Origin: Sycobia sp. Sy_11
Lineage: Eukaryota > Arthropoda > Insecta > Hymenoptera > Epichrysomallidae
DNA length: 64,000 nt
Direction of reading: 5' to 3'
Assembly: GCA_018907035.1 (NCBI GenBank)
Contig: JACCIC010000002.1
Span: forward strand, 4,362,501-4,426,500
This document shows, in pieces, positions 49,156 to 60,800 of this stretch. The number at the start of each line of letters is the position of its first letter. Within the stretch, counting starts at the first letter, position 1. Under the pieces are notes generated by a model. The model was not told the origin of the DNA. It did no database searches and saw only the letters and a list, made by a program, of their open reading frames with translations. The position numbers were made by a program, and so were the translations under genes.

Positions 49156-50618
49156 ACAGATCGCGCCAAATAGTGCTTTTTAAATTGTAATTTATTGAAA
49201 TAAACTGTATTGTGTCAGTCCAAGAGCGAAAAAAGCTTTTATTACATTGTAAGAGAAACTTTAAACAATTATAGTTTCTAGTTTTACTACAAAATAACAA
49301 TAAGTGATATGTATGATGGCCACAGAAGCTTTGGAATAACTTCCATTAATTCAGTGAATTGTAAAAATCAAATTAATGAATAGATATAGGATTAAAATAT
49401 CCTAGTACGTTAAGTGAAATCAGTTCATTTCTCTGATTTATAAAATACTGATGTCAAAATAATTTTATTATTTATGATTAAAGAGTTACTCGAGTCAAAT
49501 GCAATATTTGATAAATTTTTGTGGAAGTAATAATATATTGTACTCATTGTAGATTACGCAGAGTAGGATAAATACTTGACGTTTAGGAAATCTTGATTTT
49601 TTTGTTACTAAAACTATTAGCCAGTCCTGATCTTATTATTGAACATAATAGATTACGAATAAAAAGATAATTGCTCAATGTTTGTGGGACTGTGATTTAT
49701 TAAATTTTTTTTGCCTTAGTTTCGAAAAACGTCATTTGACTTTGATTATAGAACCATTGTAGAAAAAAAATGGTAATGAATATGTTGATTAAACTAATTA
49801 ATAATTATGTATTGGTAATTCGTAAATGCAAATTAATAGCTTTTAGAATTTTCTATTTGTATTATTTAAGTCTTATATTATAATACTGCGTTATTTTTAC
49901 AGTTGGACTGAATTTAAATCATGATTAAAGTATTTTTTGACTATATTGCAATATACTTTTATAATAATAGTTGAAATTGTAGATTAATGTGCAGATATAT
50001 TATATGTTTCTATTATGAAACTTTTTTACTTTTATCTCTTTTTAAATCATAAAAAATTACAATTTAGATTTTGTGCCATTTTATTATTCTAACATTCTTA
50101 ATAAGCAAGTACAATTATTAATTCCTTATTAAAAAATGTTCAGTAAAATTTTATTGCATCATGAATTAAGAAAAATTTATTTACATAAACTAATGTGATT
50201 ATATTGTATAAAAAGAATATTTACAATATTACCATTCTGTATACTATTTAATGTTTAGTAATTCAGAATATTTTAATTAGTTGTTGTATAATATATAATG
50301 TATTTCTTGTAAACGAAAATGATCATGTATAAGCTATTAATTAAATGAAAAATAATGTTTTTACTTCAAGATTTTTTTTGTAAATACATAACATCGTTTT
50401 TCTGGATTTATTATGTACCTTTTTAATATTCTTTAAGAAATTAAAAAAGTTTGAAATAGAGATGTTTTACTTAACAAAAAATACTGACTGTTCCGTGACT
50501 CAGACCAAATCAATGTTTTACTTTTTTTTTATAATTATTTTAAACTGCAATAAATTTATGATAGAAAACAATTAACTTGTCTTATTATTTCATGATTCAA
50601 TCTATAATAATGAAAATA
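49156..50618. other. Convergent 3' region between AMBRA1 and the ZAD zinc-finger gene
   Basis: AMBRA1 ends at 49155 and the - strand zinc-finger gene ends at 50619, so both 3' UTRs lie here. An AATAAA at 49199-49204, 44 bases after the AMBRA1 stop, is a plausible proximal polyadenylation signal; further AT-rich hexamers occur later. No other gene was seen. Confidence 0.6.
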
Positions 50619-52141
50619 TTAATCATCATAAAGTAAACTATGCAAAAGCTCTGGAGTTTCTGGCTGTTTTAAACAGAAAGGCAGTTTATCTTGTGTTGAT
50701 GCAGTATACTTTTGTCCTTCTAGTTGATTAAGGTCTTGATCTAGCATTGTTTCAATTTCCTCATCAATATATAAAGGGTTTTCATATGACTTCTGTAAGT
50801 ATGATGAATTTGGATCAGTAGAATTAATAGTTTCATTTATGGTATCTTGAATTTCAGTTTCAGTGAGAAAAATAGGCTGAAATGTGTTTAACGAATTGGC
50901 AACGACATGTGGTGCTTGATGAATATTATGTTGAATTTGTTCCTGTGTTTCAGAAATAGGACATGCTATTTGATGATATTTCATTTGATGCAGTTTTAAA
51001 TTGCCAGTTTGAGAAAAAGATCTGTCACAGTAATTACAATGATACGGCTTTTCACCTGTATGACATCTTACATGCCTTTGCAATTTATATTTTGTTGCAA
51101 AGTGCTTACCACATTCTTTACACTGCAATGTCTGATCTTGTATACAAATAACTTGGTTGCCAATTAGAGCTTGATCATTTGATGTATGAAAATTTATCAT
51201 ATGTGACTTTAGAGAAATTTTATAACGAAATGATTGATGACAGTGAGCACATTGAAATAATTTTTTTCCTTCATGGCTTTGCTTGTGTTTTACCATAATC
51301 TCCTGCTGGTTGAAAGACATATTGCAAATCTGTTTGAAATGTATGTTTGAATATTATTTTTATAAATTATTAATATATATAAATAATGTACAATAAAGTA
51401 TTTACATCACATATATAAGGACGCTGTCCTGTGTGAATTAATTTATGCCTATTTAAATGAGCTAAGCATCTAAAAGTCTTTGAGCAAATATGACATATTT
51501 GTTTTCTTTTTCCTAAAATTCCCATTGATTGTTGACATATTTTATCTGGTATATTAGTTTCTTTTAAATGGCACAACATATCCTAAAAATATTAATGAAA
51601 TTAATATATTTTTTGTATTAGAAAATCCACAAATTTAAATCTAACATTATTGAATTAATTGTTTTTACAAGTAGTAGATGAATATTAAATAATCTAATTT
51701 ACCCATAATTTTGTCATTATCATAATCTCAAAACTTTATAACTATTATATTATAATAATCTTAGTTTGTAGATATTTTGAAGAATACATTACCTCAGCAA
51801 AATCAATTTCTAAAGATGGTGCAGCCAGCTGCTTTTGAACATTAGCTACCATTAAACAGAACTCATCAAATGTGCAAATTTTTTGTTCACAATCATTACA
51901 AACATGCTTAGAGAATGCATCAGTAATGGAAATACTAATAATCTAAAAGAAAAAATTTTACATCAGAACTTAATATCTGACAATATATTCATAATAGAAT
52001 TACCTCTTTAGCAAAATACTTATTGATTATTGATATAAGTACTGAGCCTTTTATTTTATCTTTAAATAAATCAGTTCCTTGTTGTTTTTCTTTACCACAT
52101 AATCTGCATAATTTAAGTGCAGTTATTTTATGAAGCAACAT
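50619..52141 (-). CDS. ZAD-domain C2H2 zinc-finger protein, putative transcription factor
   Basis: Four - strand exons join in phase, 52141-52004, 51942-51793, 51582-51406 and 51329-50619, for 391 aa. The ZAD domain spans about residues 11-86, with zinc-binding pairs C12/C15 (CRLC) and C61/C64 (CNDC). Five C2H2 fingers follow, at about 126-146, 154-174, 182-203, 225-245 and 253-274. The linker before finger 5 is the classic TGEKP, and TGQRP precedes finger 2. Finger 2 is split by an intron between its two cysteines. The C-terminal ~115 residues are acidic and Gln/Asn/Thr-rich with no domain, perhaps an activation or interaction region. ZAD proteins are an insect-expanded family that dimerise through ZAD and bind DNA through the fingers. 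Which member this is cannot be told. The start ATG directly precedes the ZAD, as is usual. Confidence 0.92.
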
Positions 52142-54700
52142 GTTTTTGATTAATAAAGTAAGTTATTTTATTAGTTGCAATAGATCAGCAACAACAAATA
52201 GCATCAGTTTAGATCAGGAATATAAAAAATTCAGAATTAGTATCAGGTTGATGATAGCTCTATATTTCATAGCAGAGAATATAGAAGAACCTGATACGAC
52301 TATATTCCTTTTGTTTCTGTCTGCTTCTGCACGAAATGATGACAATGATAACCGAATCACTGATAGTGTCGGATAGCAGCTGATAGTCTGATACTATAGA
52401 TGCTATCAGGTAAAATCAGGTAAAACTTCTTTGGTCTTATTATCTATCATCTACGTAGATCATCTATGATCTATCTTCGTTCTAGTTCTTTATCTACCTC
52501 GAGTTCCACCAACCCTATTCCAACTTTTCAACTTATCGAAATAAAAAAATCCCCAGAAACAGCATACAATCTTGCTTGAAATTTGTTAAAACTGAACTTT
52601 CGAAATCGTTAAGGAAAAAATTTGAACATCTGTAGATTTTTCAGAAAAAAAATAAAAATCTTTCTGTAAGTAACAGACGAATTTATCGACAATCGTTTAA
52701 TCAATTTTAAAAAAATATGCACCAAAAAGCTGAAAATTTGCGCTGAAAAATCTAACCTTTAGTGTTTTTTTTTTTAAAAAACCAATAAATAATGAATAAG
52801 AACGAAAAATTTATATTGTGAACAATTTTAATTACTCCGCATGCGCAGCACTTGAAATGGGCGGTAATATTTGAACTATAATCAAACATATGTCAATTTT
52901 ATTAACAAACTGTACACAGCAAATAAATTCCAAGTTCTGAACGAGTCATTATTGAATCTAATATCAAAAGGCAGTAAAATGAAAAATATCTTAATGTAGC
53001 ATAAAATATAAATGTTTAGGTATTTATGATAGAACAATTTCAATCGAACAACGAGGGGCCTCATCCCGGTGAAAAAAAGCTCAACATAGTATAGTTTCTG
53101 TAAAATAGATTGAACATCCTGCATTTGAGTACAAATTAAGTAAAACTATCATTTTTGCGACATTAATCGTACATCTATCTCTAGTAGAAAAGTTACTTTC
53201 TAAGATACGAGACATTGTTGTCAACCAACGGTGGTATTTCTAAAATAACAAGACCGAATTGAATGAAATAAACTCCTACAAACTGAACATTTGTCATAGA
53301 AAATTGATTATCTTTTTGTCTGTGCATATTTTGTAAACTCATAATTATTAGAATTATATATTTTCAAAGTACAAAAATGTTATGCCCTTGACGTAACAGT
53401 ACATCAATTCTGGGCACATCAAGGAGAATAGTATGGATACGCATGCGCATGATAAATGATGGTAATTTAAAGAAAACTGCTAAAATTCTTGATAAAAAAT
53501 GTTAGATTTATAATTAGAAAAATATATAATACTTTTCTTTCTGGCTAATTGAAAATCAAAAATTTCTAAGCTGTCGTTATATGAATGATTTTTTCGATGA
53601 CAGCATATCCAATACGCATCGGAATCAGATGAAACTTGTTTGGATGAAAATTGTTCTTTAAAATAAAAAAAAGAACATCCAATATCTCTTCGTTTCTGCG
53701 ATTATTACTTCGGTAAATAGTTATGAATAAATATATAATTAATGTCATATAACCACAGCTTAGAAACTAACTTTCCAGAATTAGAAAACATCCACAATAT
53801 TGAATCTCGATTTTTCAACAATGCTTTTGATCTACATAATTTTTCACTTTGATTTCTTACTAAAGAATTTTCTCGTAACTTTGGAGTAATTCGACAATTA
53901 GTTGAATAATACTCGGATTTCTTACGCTATACTAACCAAAAATAGTGATAAAGTAATAATAGTTCGAACTTGTAAAATGGGACATGAAACGGCATGAATA
54001 CAAAGACAATTTTTCATACATTATCAAAGATGTATTAAATGATTGTGATTTACTATATCGTTTTTATGAGAATTTAATACTTTAGCACTATGGAATGCCA
54101 CCCCAGAACAATAATTTTTTTGAATAATCTACTCGAATAGTGATTTAGGATCTAGTATGACTCAAGAAAGAATGATTGGTTTGTCATTGTTGACAATATA
54201 CAAATATTTGAATATTGACCCATAAAAAATTATTACTACGCACGAGGGTGGATTAAAAAAAATTTGACGAATAACGTTCGAGAGACATGCTTAAAATTAA
54301 GTGAACACTTTGGCAAAGACTATGGTGTACCTTCAGGCACAATGATTTATACTGTTTGATTTTCCAGCACTCCTTCCTTATTAATGCTTTTCGATGCATC
54401 TACAAGGGATAGAAAATAAAAGAATAAATATAAATTATATACTTTAGTTGGCAGATGAATAGACGACAATAGAATACTGGAATATGTGTGAATCAACACA
54501 AAGCCCATATTACTACGCACTAAACACATATCTCCGTATTGCACTGACACTAGTCTGGAGCTGTTATGCACATTACTTCAGCCTGGGCGGCAATCCTTAC
54601 GTGGTCGTTTTTTTTGACATTCCTTTCATTCCAAAATCTCATGCATACTTGAAACTGCATTCACTCTTCACAGTCTTTCATTCATCCATCCGCTCTTTTA
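52142..54700. other. Intergenic region upstream of the zinc-finger gene
   Basis: The zinc-finger gene promoter should lie just above 52141. An ordinary AT-rich spacer follows, holding a 204-bp inverted-repeat element (53563-53766). A more balanced patch at about 53035-53120 has no identifiable product. The open frames here carry no recognisable domain. Confidence 0.4.
53563..53766. mobile_element. MITE-like element, 204 bp with 22-bp terminal inverted repeats
   Basis: The left end, tttctaagctgtcgttatat plus ga (53563-53584), matches the reverse complement of 53745-53766 with a single mismatch. The interior is AT-rich and non-coding. No clear target duplication could be fixed, so the class is open. 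Confidence 0.55.
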
Positions 54701-54799
54701 CTCCGATGAACACTCGTAACGTATTTTGTGATCAACCGCCAGCTGTCCGCGTCTGTCGTTATAAGTCTCGTCACGTTTTCTGGCGTGATTGCGCCTATC

Positions 54800-56350
54800 C
54801 TCGTCTGTAATCCTAGTCGTAACTCGATCCAATAATCGCACACATAGAATGTGTGCTCCGCATCGTCCCAAACCCATCAGCAGTACATGGATTTCGGAGA
54901 GGTAATTCTCTTCATCCTACAGAGGTACCTACGGAAGTATCCGTGTCCGGATAGAAACTGGGTAAGGTAGAAGTTCACCTTTCCGTGTTATCTCTCATTC
55001 CACGGACCGATTTCGGGTATTAGTCTTTTCGTTCATTGACCTCGTTCGTCCGTCATCCTTCGTCTCTGCCACGTCTCGATCGTCTTTATCCGTTCTTGAA
55101 TGGTAGCCTTCCCTTCCAATATTCGGGCTTCGCTCGTGAATACGTTTCCGTTCAGCCACGAACAGATCGATCGGAATGGCCCCAGCGATAACGAACACCG
55201 CGTTCTCGGAAACGATGCGATACGCACACATGATTCATAGCATCGCGTCGGCCTACACCTTCACCCCGTAAAGCAAGATAGAGTGGGTGACGTTTATCAG
55301 TGGTCTAAGTACGTTCTGTTTAGGTCCATTCGTGTTGGCCATCAGTCTACTTAGTGCCTTGGTTTTTTCTGCTGTCATATTCGTTACGTTTCGTAAGTGA
55401 GCCCAGAAGCTCAACTTTGTATCAAAGGTGACCTCAAGATACTTGGCTTCACTTCTGGTCTCCAATCTTTCCGCCCCTACCGTCATCGGAACCACTGTCT
55501 CTATACGTTTGCTAGTCAGCAACAGTAACTCGGTCTTTTGCAGCACGAGGTAGAGTCCGTGGCCTGTCATATATTCAGTCACCCGTTTCATGACCTGATT
55601 CAACTTTAACCGAATCAAGTGGTAGTTGCGCGCGACTATCATGGCTGTCACATCGTCAGCACACGCAACGAGACGAACATCCAATGTCATGTCCAGTTTT
55701 AGTAAGTCGTTGATCGTTTTGGACATTCAGGGTCATCAGTAGAATCAGTGGTCTGGTCACGTGGCAGCCCCTGTTCGCCGAGTGAAAGATATTCGTCACA
55801 TCACCTGCAATCCCGATTGTCAATGGTCCTTTCCTAAATCCGTGTTCTTGTTCTGATAGGTCCCTGGCGTTTTTCATTGTCTGTAGCAGTCGTCGTCTTA
55901 GCAGGAGTACTTAATACTGCTATATTAAGTAGATACAGAGGCATGTACGAAGAAGGCAAGGAAGGATTCCTTTTAGTCTTACTGATGAGAACCAATCGAG
56001 CCTCCTTCCATGCCCTGTTAGAAACTTCCTCCACCAGGCACCCGTTGTACAAGTCCAAAAGGATATTCGGGCGGCGTAAAGAGACCACCCAAAGCACATC
56101 GCTAGGTATGTCATCGGACCTGAAGTCTTGTTAAGCTTCAACGCATTCGAGGCCCTACGGAGCTCTTCCTGCGTGAGGGATATTTGTCTCTGTCATTTCG
56201 TTCGCCATGTTCGTTGTGTCTGGATGGATCGGAAAAGTCCCTGGCGTCTTGTAATACCGGCGGGCCTCGGTTCCCCAGTATGCGTGCCACAATTTGGTAA
56301 CTGTTTCCCCATGGGTTTGAGTCCACCTCGTCAATTAGTCGTGTCCAACA
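54800..56350 (-). pseudogene. R1-clade non-LTR retrotransposon remnant
   Basis: The - strand carries, from high to low coordinates: NSYQIVARILG near 56290-56320; KEARLVLISKTKRNPSLPSS and YMPLYLLN near 55930-56020; LSEQEHGFRKGP near 55815-55860; the RT active site as ACADDVTAM near 55640-55666 (Cys for the usual Tyr or Phe of xADD); KTELLLLTSKR near 55515-55545; YLEVTFDTKLSFWAHLRN near 55385-55440; and AYRIVSENAVFVIAGAIPIDL near 55160-55225, a segment typical of R1/TRAS-type C-termini. A Cys/His-rich segment seems to follow at about 54830-54960. Frameshifts split it into several open pieces, and the 5' part (ORF1, endonuclease) is absent, as in 5'-truncated LINE copies. R1 elements usually sit in 28S rDNA, but no rDNA is visible here. 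Confidence 0.85.
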
Positions 56351-56372
56351 CTGTTTCTTATTATCGTTGATA

Positions 56373-56389
56373 GGCGAATGTCATTCGCC
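56373..56389. repeat. Short perfect hairpin
   Basis: ggcgaatg, one base, then cattcgcc, just beyond the 5' end of the R1 remnant. Probably incidental. Confidence 0.4.
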
Positions 56390-56399
56390 ACATGGTGAG

Positions 56400-57293
56400 A
56401 AAAATGGATACTTATTATGGATTTATTCACAAACATTCTTTAATTAGAGGGAAACTGTTCCTAGTATAGGAAAACTATATAAGAAGAGATACAGAAGTTA
56501 GGTCTTAAACAGTTGTCAATAATTTTGAACAGAAAATCGTCTATAGACCCCCACGCACACACGCAGTAGCAAAATAGCAACATCTGCTAACGGGATGTGT
56601 GATTTATTGATTTCTATTGGTAAAATATCTGCTTTTTCATATGCATTGTAAAAATGTGTACAAAAACTATGTAGAAAATGTTAAATGCCTAAGGCTATTT
56701 TATTATTTTTTATTTAGGTAGCGTATATATCTGTATATAACGATAAAAGTTATGGCGTACTAGGAAAGCCAACAGACCAACTGGCATCGTCGACGTTTCA
56801 CTCTCATTTCTACCGGCAGGTGGCTGCCTCTAAAAGATCTTCAGATATCGGGAGGTTTTTCGACCATCATGTCCACGTCCAAGTTCTATAGCCTTTTTAC
56901 AGCACATGCTTACTATTAGCAATTTGATTTAACTATATCCCATGAGATAGAAAACGGATACTCCCCTAACGTCTTCAAGAAAAAGGTACGGAAAAATTCA
57001 TATAACCTTCCGGAGCTCCAGCAAACGACAGAATAGCACTGAAAAAATTAGTATGTAAGATCGATCGTGCCTACACACACATATGAAACACTTGGTCTGA
57101 TGCTTCTTAGATATAATTGATTCTGCCGTGTGCGCAATTGTGCGACATCTGATAGATAATTTTTGAAAAGGATAGCAGCTCCGCCTATTAACGAGTGTTT
57201 GCGAACCCAAAGTAATTTGGGGACCTTTAGAAAATTAGACGTGAAAGTTCTGTGTTCAGTTTTCGGTTTTCATACGATGCTTAATATACAATA

Positions 57294-57350
<57 letters not shown>

Positions 57351-57560
57351 GGTAAACTTCTTTTTTAGGCATCGTACAACATGTGTGCGGATGGATAGGT
57401 TAGAAAGAGTGTGAAAGAGGGAAGAAGCAGGATAGAGTGATCTCGCGCCTACGTGACATAAGGGACACCCCTTAAATTCGTGTCCTATACTACGAATTGC
57501 TCCCGAGTGGTCGGATTGTATCGGATAATATACACAATATAAAAATATAAATATAATAAA
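56400..57560. other. Gene-free stretch
   Basis: No gene is supported. It contains a (TA)n tract at 57296-57347 flanked by the inverted words acgatgc and gcatcgt. Some parts (56750-56880, 57380-57530) are more balanced in composition, but their translations are broken. Confidence 0.4.
57296..57347. repeat. (TA)n microsatellite
   Basis: TA dinucleotide tract. Confidence 0.95.
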
Positions 57561-57564
57561 ATCA

Positions 57565-57752
57565 TAAAAATCGTCGAACACACGAAACACTTATAAGCTT
57601 GTATGTCTGTCACAAATAAATAAATAATGCTATAGAGCTAAAGTCGTGAATATATGCTCGATATATCTATACCATCACAAATTAAAAAAATCGATAATCG
57701 AACGGACGTAGCACTCGATATTTGCAAAGTCTTATTATTTCAACAGATCTGA
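57565..57752 (-). mobile_element. Solo end fragment of the same mariner family as 42208-43620
   Basis: About 190 bases match 43432-43618: the words gaaacacttataa, gctatagagctaaag, gtgaatatatgctcgata, atcgataatcgaacg and ctcgatatttgcaaagt occur in the same order. The terminal repeat itself is diverged (tttcaacagatct against tttgaacacacct). The other end and the transposase are absent. Confidence 0.85.
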
Positions 57753-57759
57753 TATATAG

Positions 57760-58298
57760 CATTCGGCAGACATGAATTATTCACATTAAAGTTCCTATAT
57801 AAAATCTTGTATCGAAGTTTGAATAGCAATAGGGATTCCTGTAAATGAGAATTTTGAGAATTTGTAACTCAATATTATAATTTTTTAGACGTTGATTTTT
57901 TACCTGCAGTCTATATAAGCATTGATTTTCTTCGATATCAGCACACTGTAAAACCAATGATTATCTCGCATCGCGAGCGTCATGTTAGAGCATGATTATT
58001 CTTTTCTATATAGAATTTTCGGCGAGAATCTTTGTTGTCAAACTGTTAGGACAATCAAATGTACTTGTTCAGTTTTCCGTTTTCTATAACAAAGTGCTCA
58101 AATATGTTTCTTCATTTATAATTATACTATCCTTGCAATAAACTTTTTCAGGTGTTGCGCTGCATTTCTTAAATTATGAAACAATTTTGTTGCCTACATC
58201 TCTCATTGCTTTTAAGTCTATTCAGCTAAAAAATTGTATGATTTGTAGAGGAAAAGTTTTCACGCTATCGCATGTACAAACGTTCCAACTTACTATAT
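57760..58298. other. Gene-free AT-rich spacer
   Basis: No gene or element was seen between the two mariner-derived pieces. Confidence 0.35.
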
Positions 58299-58299
58299 A

Positions 58300-58924
58300 T
58301 TAGGAGTTGAACTTAATTCCCGACATTTTTAAACGGAAAAAGGATATTTATAATGGAAAATAGATACACGTTAGCTTAATCAAAATATTTCCCCCCATTT
58401 TCTAGTACTTTTTCCCATCTTTCTGGCAATATGGTGATACCGTGGTGAAAGAACGATGGCTGTTTCGAGGCGACCCAATTATCTACAAATTCTTGCACTT
58501 CTTGAACATGTCGGAAGTTTGTATCAACGAGGTATCGACATGAATAGGTGGTTATCAGAAGGCTCTATGTCTTTGTCATTAACATCAGTATCTCCATTTC
58601 TCAACCGCTGAAACCGCTCCTTACTTATTATAAGCGATGGAGATTGCTTTCCATAACATTCTTAAAGCAATCGATAAGTTTCTACTACACTTTTTTTTAA
58701 ATCAATATAGTGCAAAAGGACAGGTCGACAAAACGATTTATCACGATTAGTTTTTCATTGATCAAAAAATTATAATGTTTATACAAATGATGGCGCCTAT
58801 TAATTGAATTTTATTAGTAAATGCTAAAACTAAAAAATAAGTATTAGATCCGACACATCTGACTTTTCGTATTACTTATATCTCGATCTAAACGTGAAGG
58901 ACGGAAACTAAGTTCACCTCCTAA
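58300..58924 (-). mobile_element. Internally deleted mariner of a second family
   Basis: The inverted ends ttaggagttgaacttaattc (58300) and ttaggaggtgaacttagttt (read inward from 58924) are flanked by TA on both sides. On the - strand near 58400-58520 the sequence encodes VQEFVDNWVASKQPSFFHHG followed by ITILPERWEKVLENGG, the typical C-terminal end of a mariner transposase. The catalytic core is missing, so this 625-bp copy is a deletion derivative that could only move with help in trans. Confidence 0.82.
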
Positions 58925-58929
58925 TAATT

Positions 58930-60480
58930 GACAGACTATAAAAAAAAACCTCGTTCATGAATGCGATTTAACAAGCCATTATGTAACGATAAAGATTATT
59001 AAAATAATAAATAATCTGTAAGAAATAGAAGTGAAATATAAAAAGATATAAAGATTAGAATAAATCCAATGTAAGCAGCGAAAATTCAACGATTATTTTA
59101 CGATACGTTAGGACATTTGCAATCTCGATAAAAGGACAGGTATCTATATTTTCGTAACTCCAGCGCTCGGTCTAAGTTTCGCAGAGAAAAGGCTGGATAG
59201 AATAAAATAAAGGCAGAAAAGCATTGTATGCACAATCAATTGTTATAAACGTAAACGATCAGAGAGGTTATGATTATATCTGTTACGAGAATTTTTATAG
59301 GAGTAAGGGTACACTGAGAGAAATTGCACCTTATAGTAGTAATATTTATTATTCACGTTACGTAAAAGAATCATTTTGTATTAGATTAATTTGTATAATA
59401 TCAGTTAGTATTAGAAAAATAGATTATCCTTACCAGAAACATGATTGTATTATAGTAGATGTAGTTACATTTTTAATAATCAGAAATGGGCTATTTGGTT
59501 AATAATAATAACTAGGTATACGGATAAAATTTGTCCTTGGACGTAAAGATTAAGCCATCATATCATTGCATTAAACCCAAACCTGATAAATAGGTATTGC
59601 AATATAGTGATATAAATTAGAATAACAAGATCTACTATTCTCCTATAAATTTATTTTCCTACAATATTTGTTTGTTATTTTTTCACATCGATTAAGGTGA
59701 ATAGAATATCATCATTATTAGGGCAAAGGAAATTACCGCAACAGTGTGTTTTTATTTTTTTCAATCAATTCAATAACCTAAGGTAATTTTAACATTAAAG
59801 ATTAGATATGTGGCTATTCATAGCAGATCGACTCTAACGTATATTAATTTTACTTTGTATCATATGTATTAATCTATATTCATTTATAGTCTTAATTGTA
59901 CAAGAGCGATAGTTGTTAAAGCATATATTAAAATGTTTCTTAGATACGTCAGAAAATTTCTACGCAAGTTAGGTTTGACTACTAATCCTACAACGATAAG
60001 CGTAGGATTAAAAGTAGATTCAAAATTACGATGATATCAAGTGCTTAGGTAACAGATTTAATCAAGATCGGGAGAAGTAACTGTATTTGTTTTCAAAATG
60101 AGAATAAAATAAAGAAGAAATAATATCCCTTACTGGTAGTATTAGTACTTTATTATACTTCAATTTCCTTTGTTGTGAAGTCAGAATTTTTTTTTTTTTT
60201 TACGACAATCTCTAATTTTGATACTGAGTTAGAAGAAAAAGGAATGACATTTCAAGCCAATAAGTTCTAATGAATATTTACCCGCAAATGTGTAATTTGC
60301 TAGTTTCCATCCAATGAAATTTTCTTCGATTGGTAGACGTTTGAATAATTACTTAATTTTCTGTTCATGCATGGAAAAAGTAAGGATTTTCTTTAAAAAA
60401 ATCATCAGGCTACGTATATATAAATTAACTATAAGTGAAGTAACTATTATAAGGAACAAAGTATCATATTTTTAGAATGA
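58930..60480. other. Gene-free stretch
   Basis: One + strand open frame of 92 codons (59224-59502) has a varied composition (ending its first third in NFYRSKGTLREIA) but no domain I recognise and no supporting splice sites. The rest is AT-rich spacer. Confidence 0.3.
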
Positions 60481-60489
60481 GACATTATT

Positions 60490-60800
60490 AGGCATTGAAA
60501 CATTGCAGAGCTCTTTTTAGATGTGATCCGAGTGATCTCGTGTAATTTGGACCAAATCCACCACTGAAATCACATGGCCTCTCCGTATTAGTACAGATAA
60601 GGGAACTCTCGGCGCACAATAAAATATTGCATTGTAGCATTTTTCGATGAAGATCAAATTCATCACCCAAGTGACGACACGGCTATTATTAGTGCAGGTA
60701 TGGGACCTCTCGACGGGCAACAAAGTATTGTATGGTAAAACTTTTCGGTTGGGACCACAGTCTTCGTCCCTGATGCCTAGGTAAGACCTTTGCATCCGTT
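60490..60800. repeat. Decayed ~102-bp tandem repeat, about three units
   Basis: Unit words recur at roughly 101-102-base spacing: ttagtacagataaggga (60588) against ttagtgcaggtatggga (60689); gaccaaatccaccac (60550) against gatcaaattcatcac (60652); and an earlier cattgcagagctcttttta against cattgtagcatttttcg. On the - strand each unit reads as a similar ~34-residue peptide (for example LLCAESSLICTNTERP against LLPVERSHTCTNNSR), but adjacent units are out of frame with each other. Confidence 0.6.
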
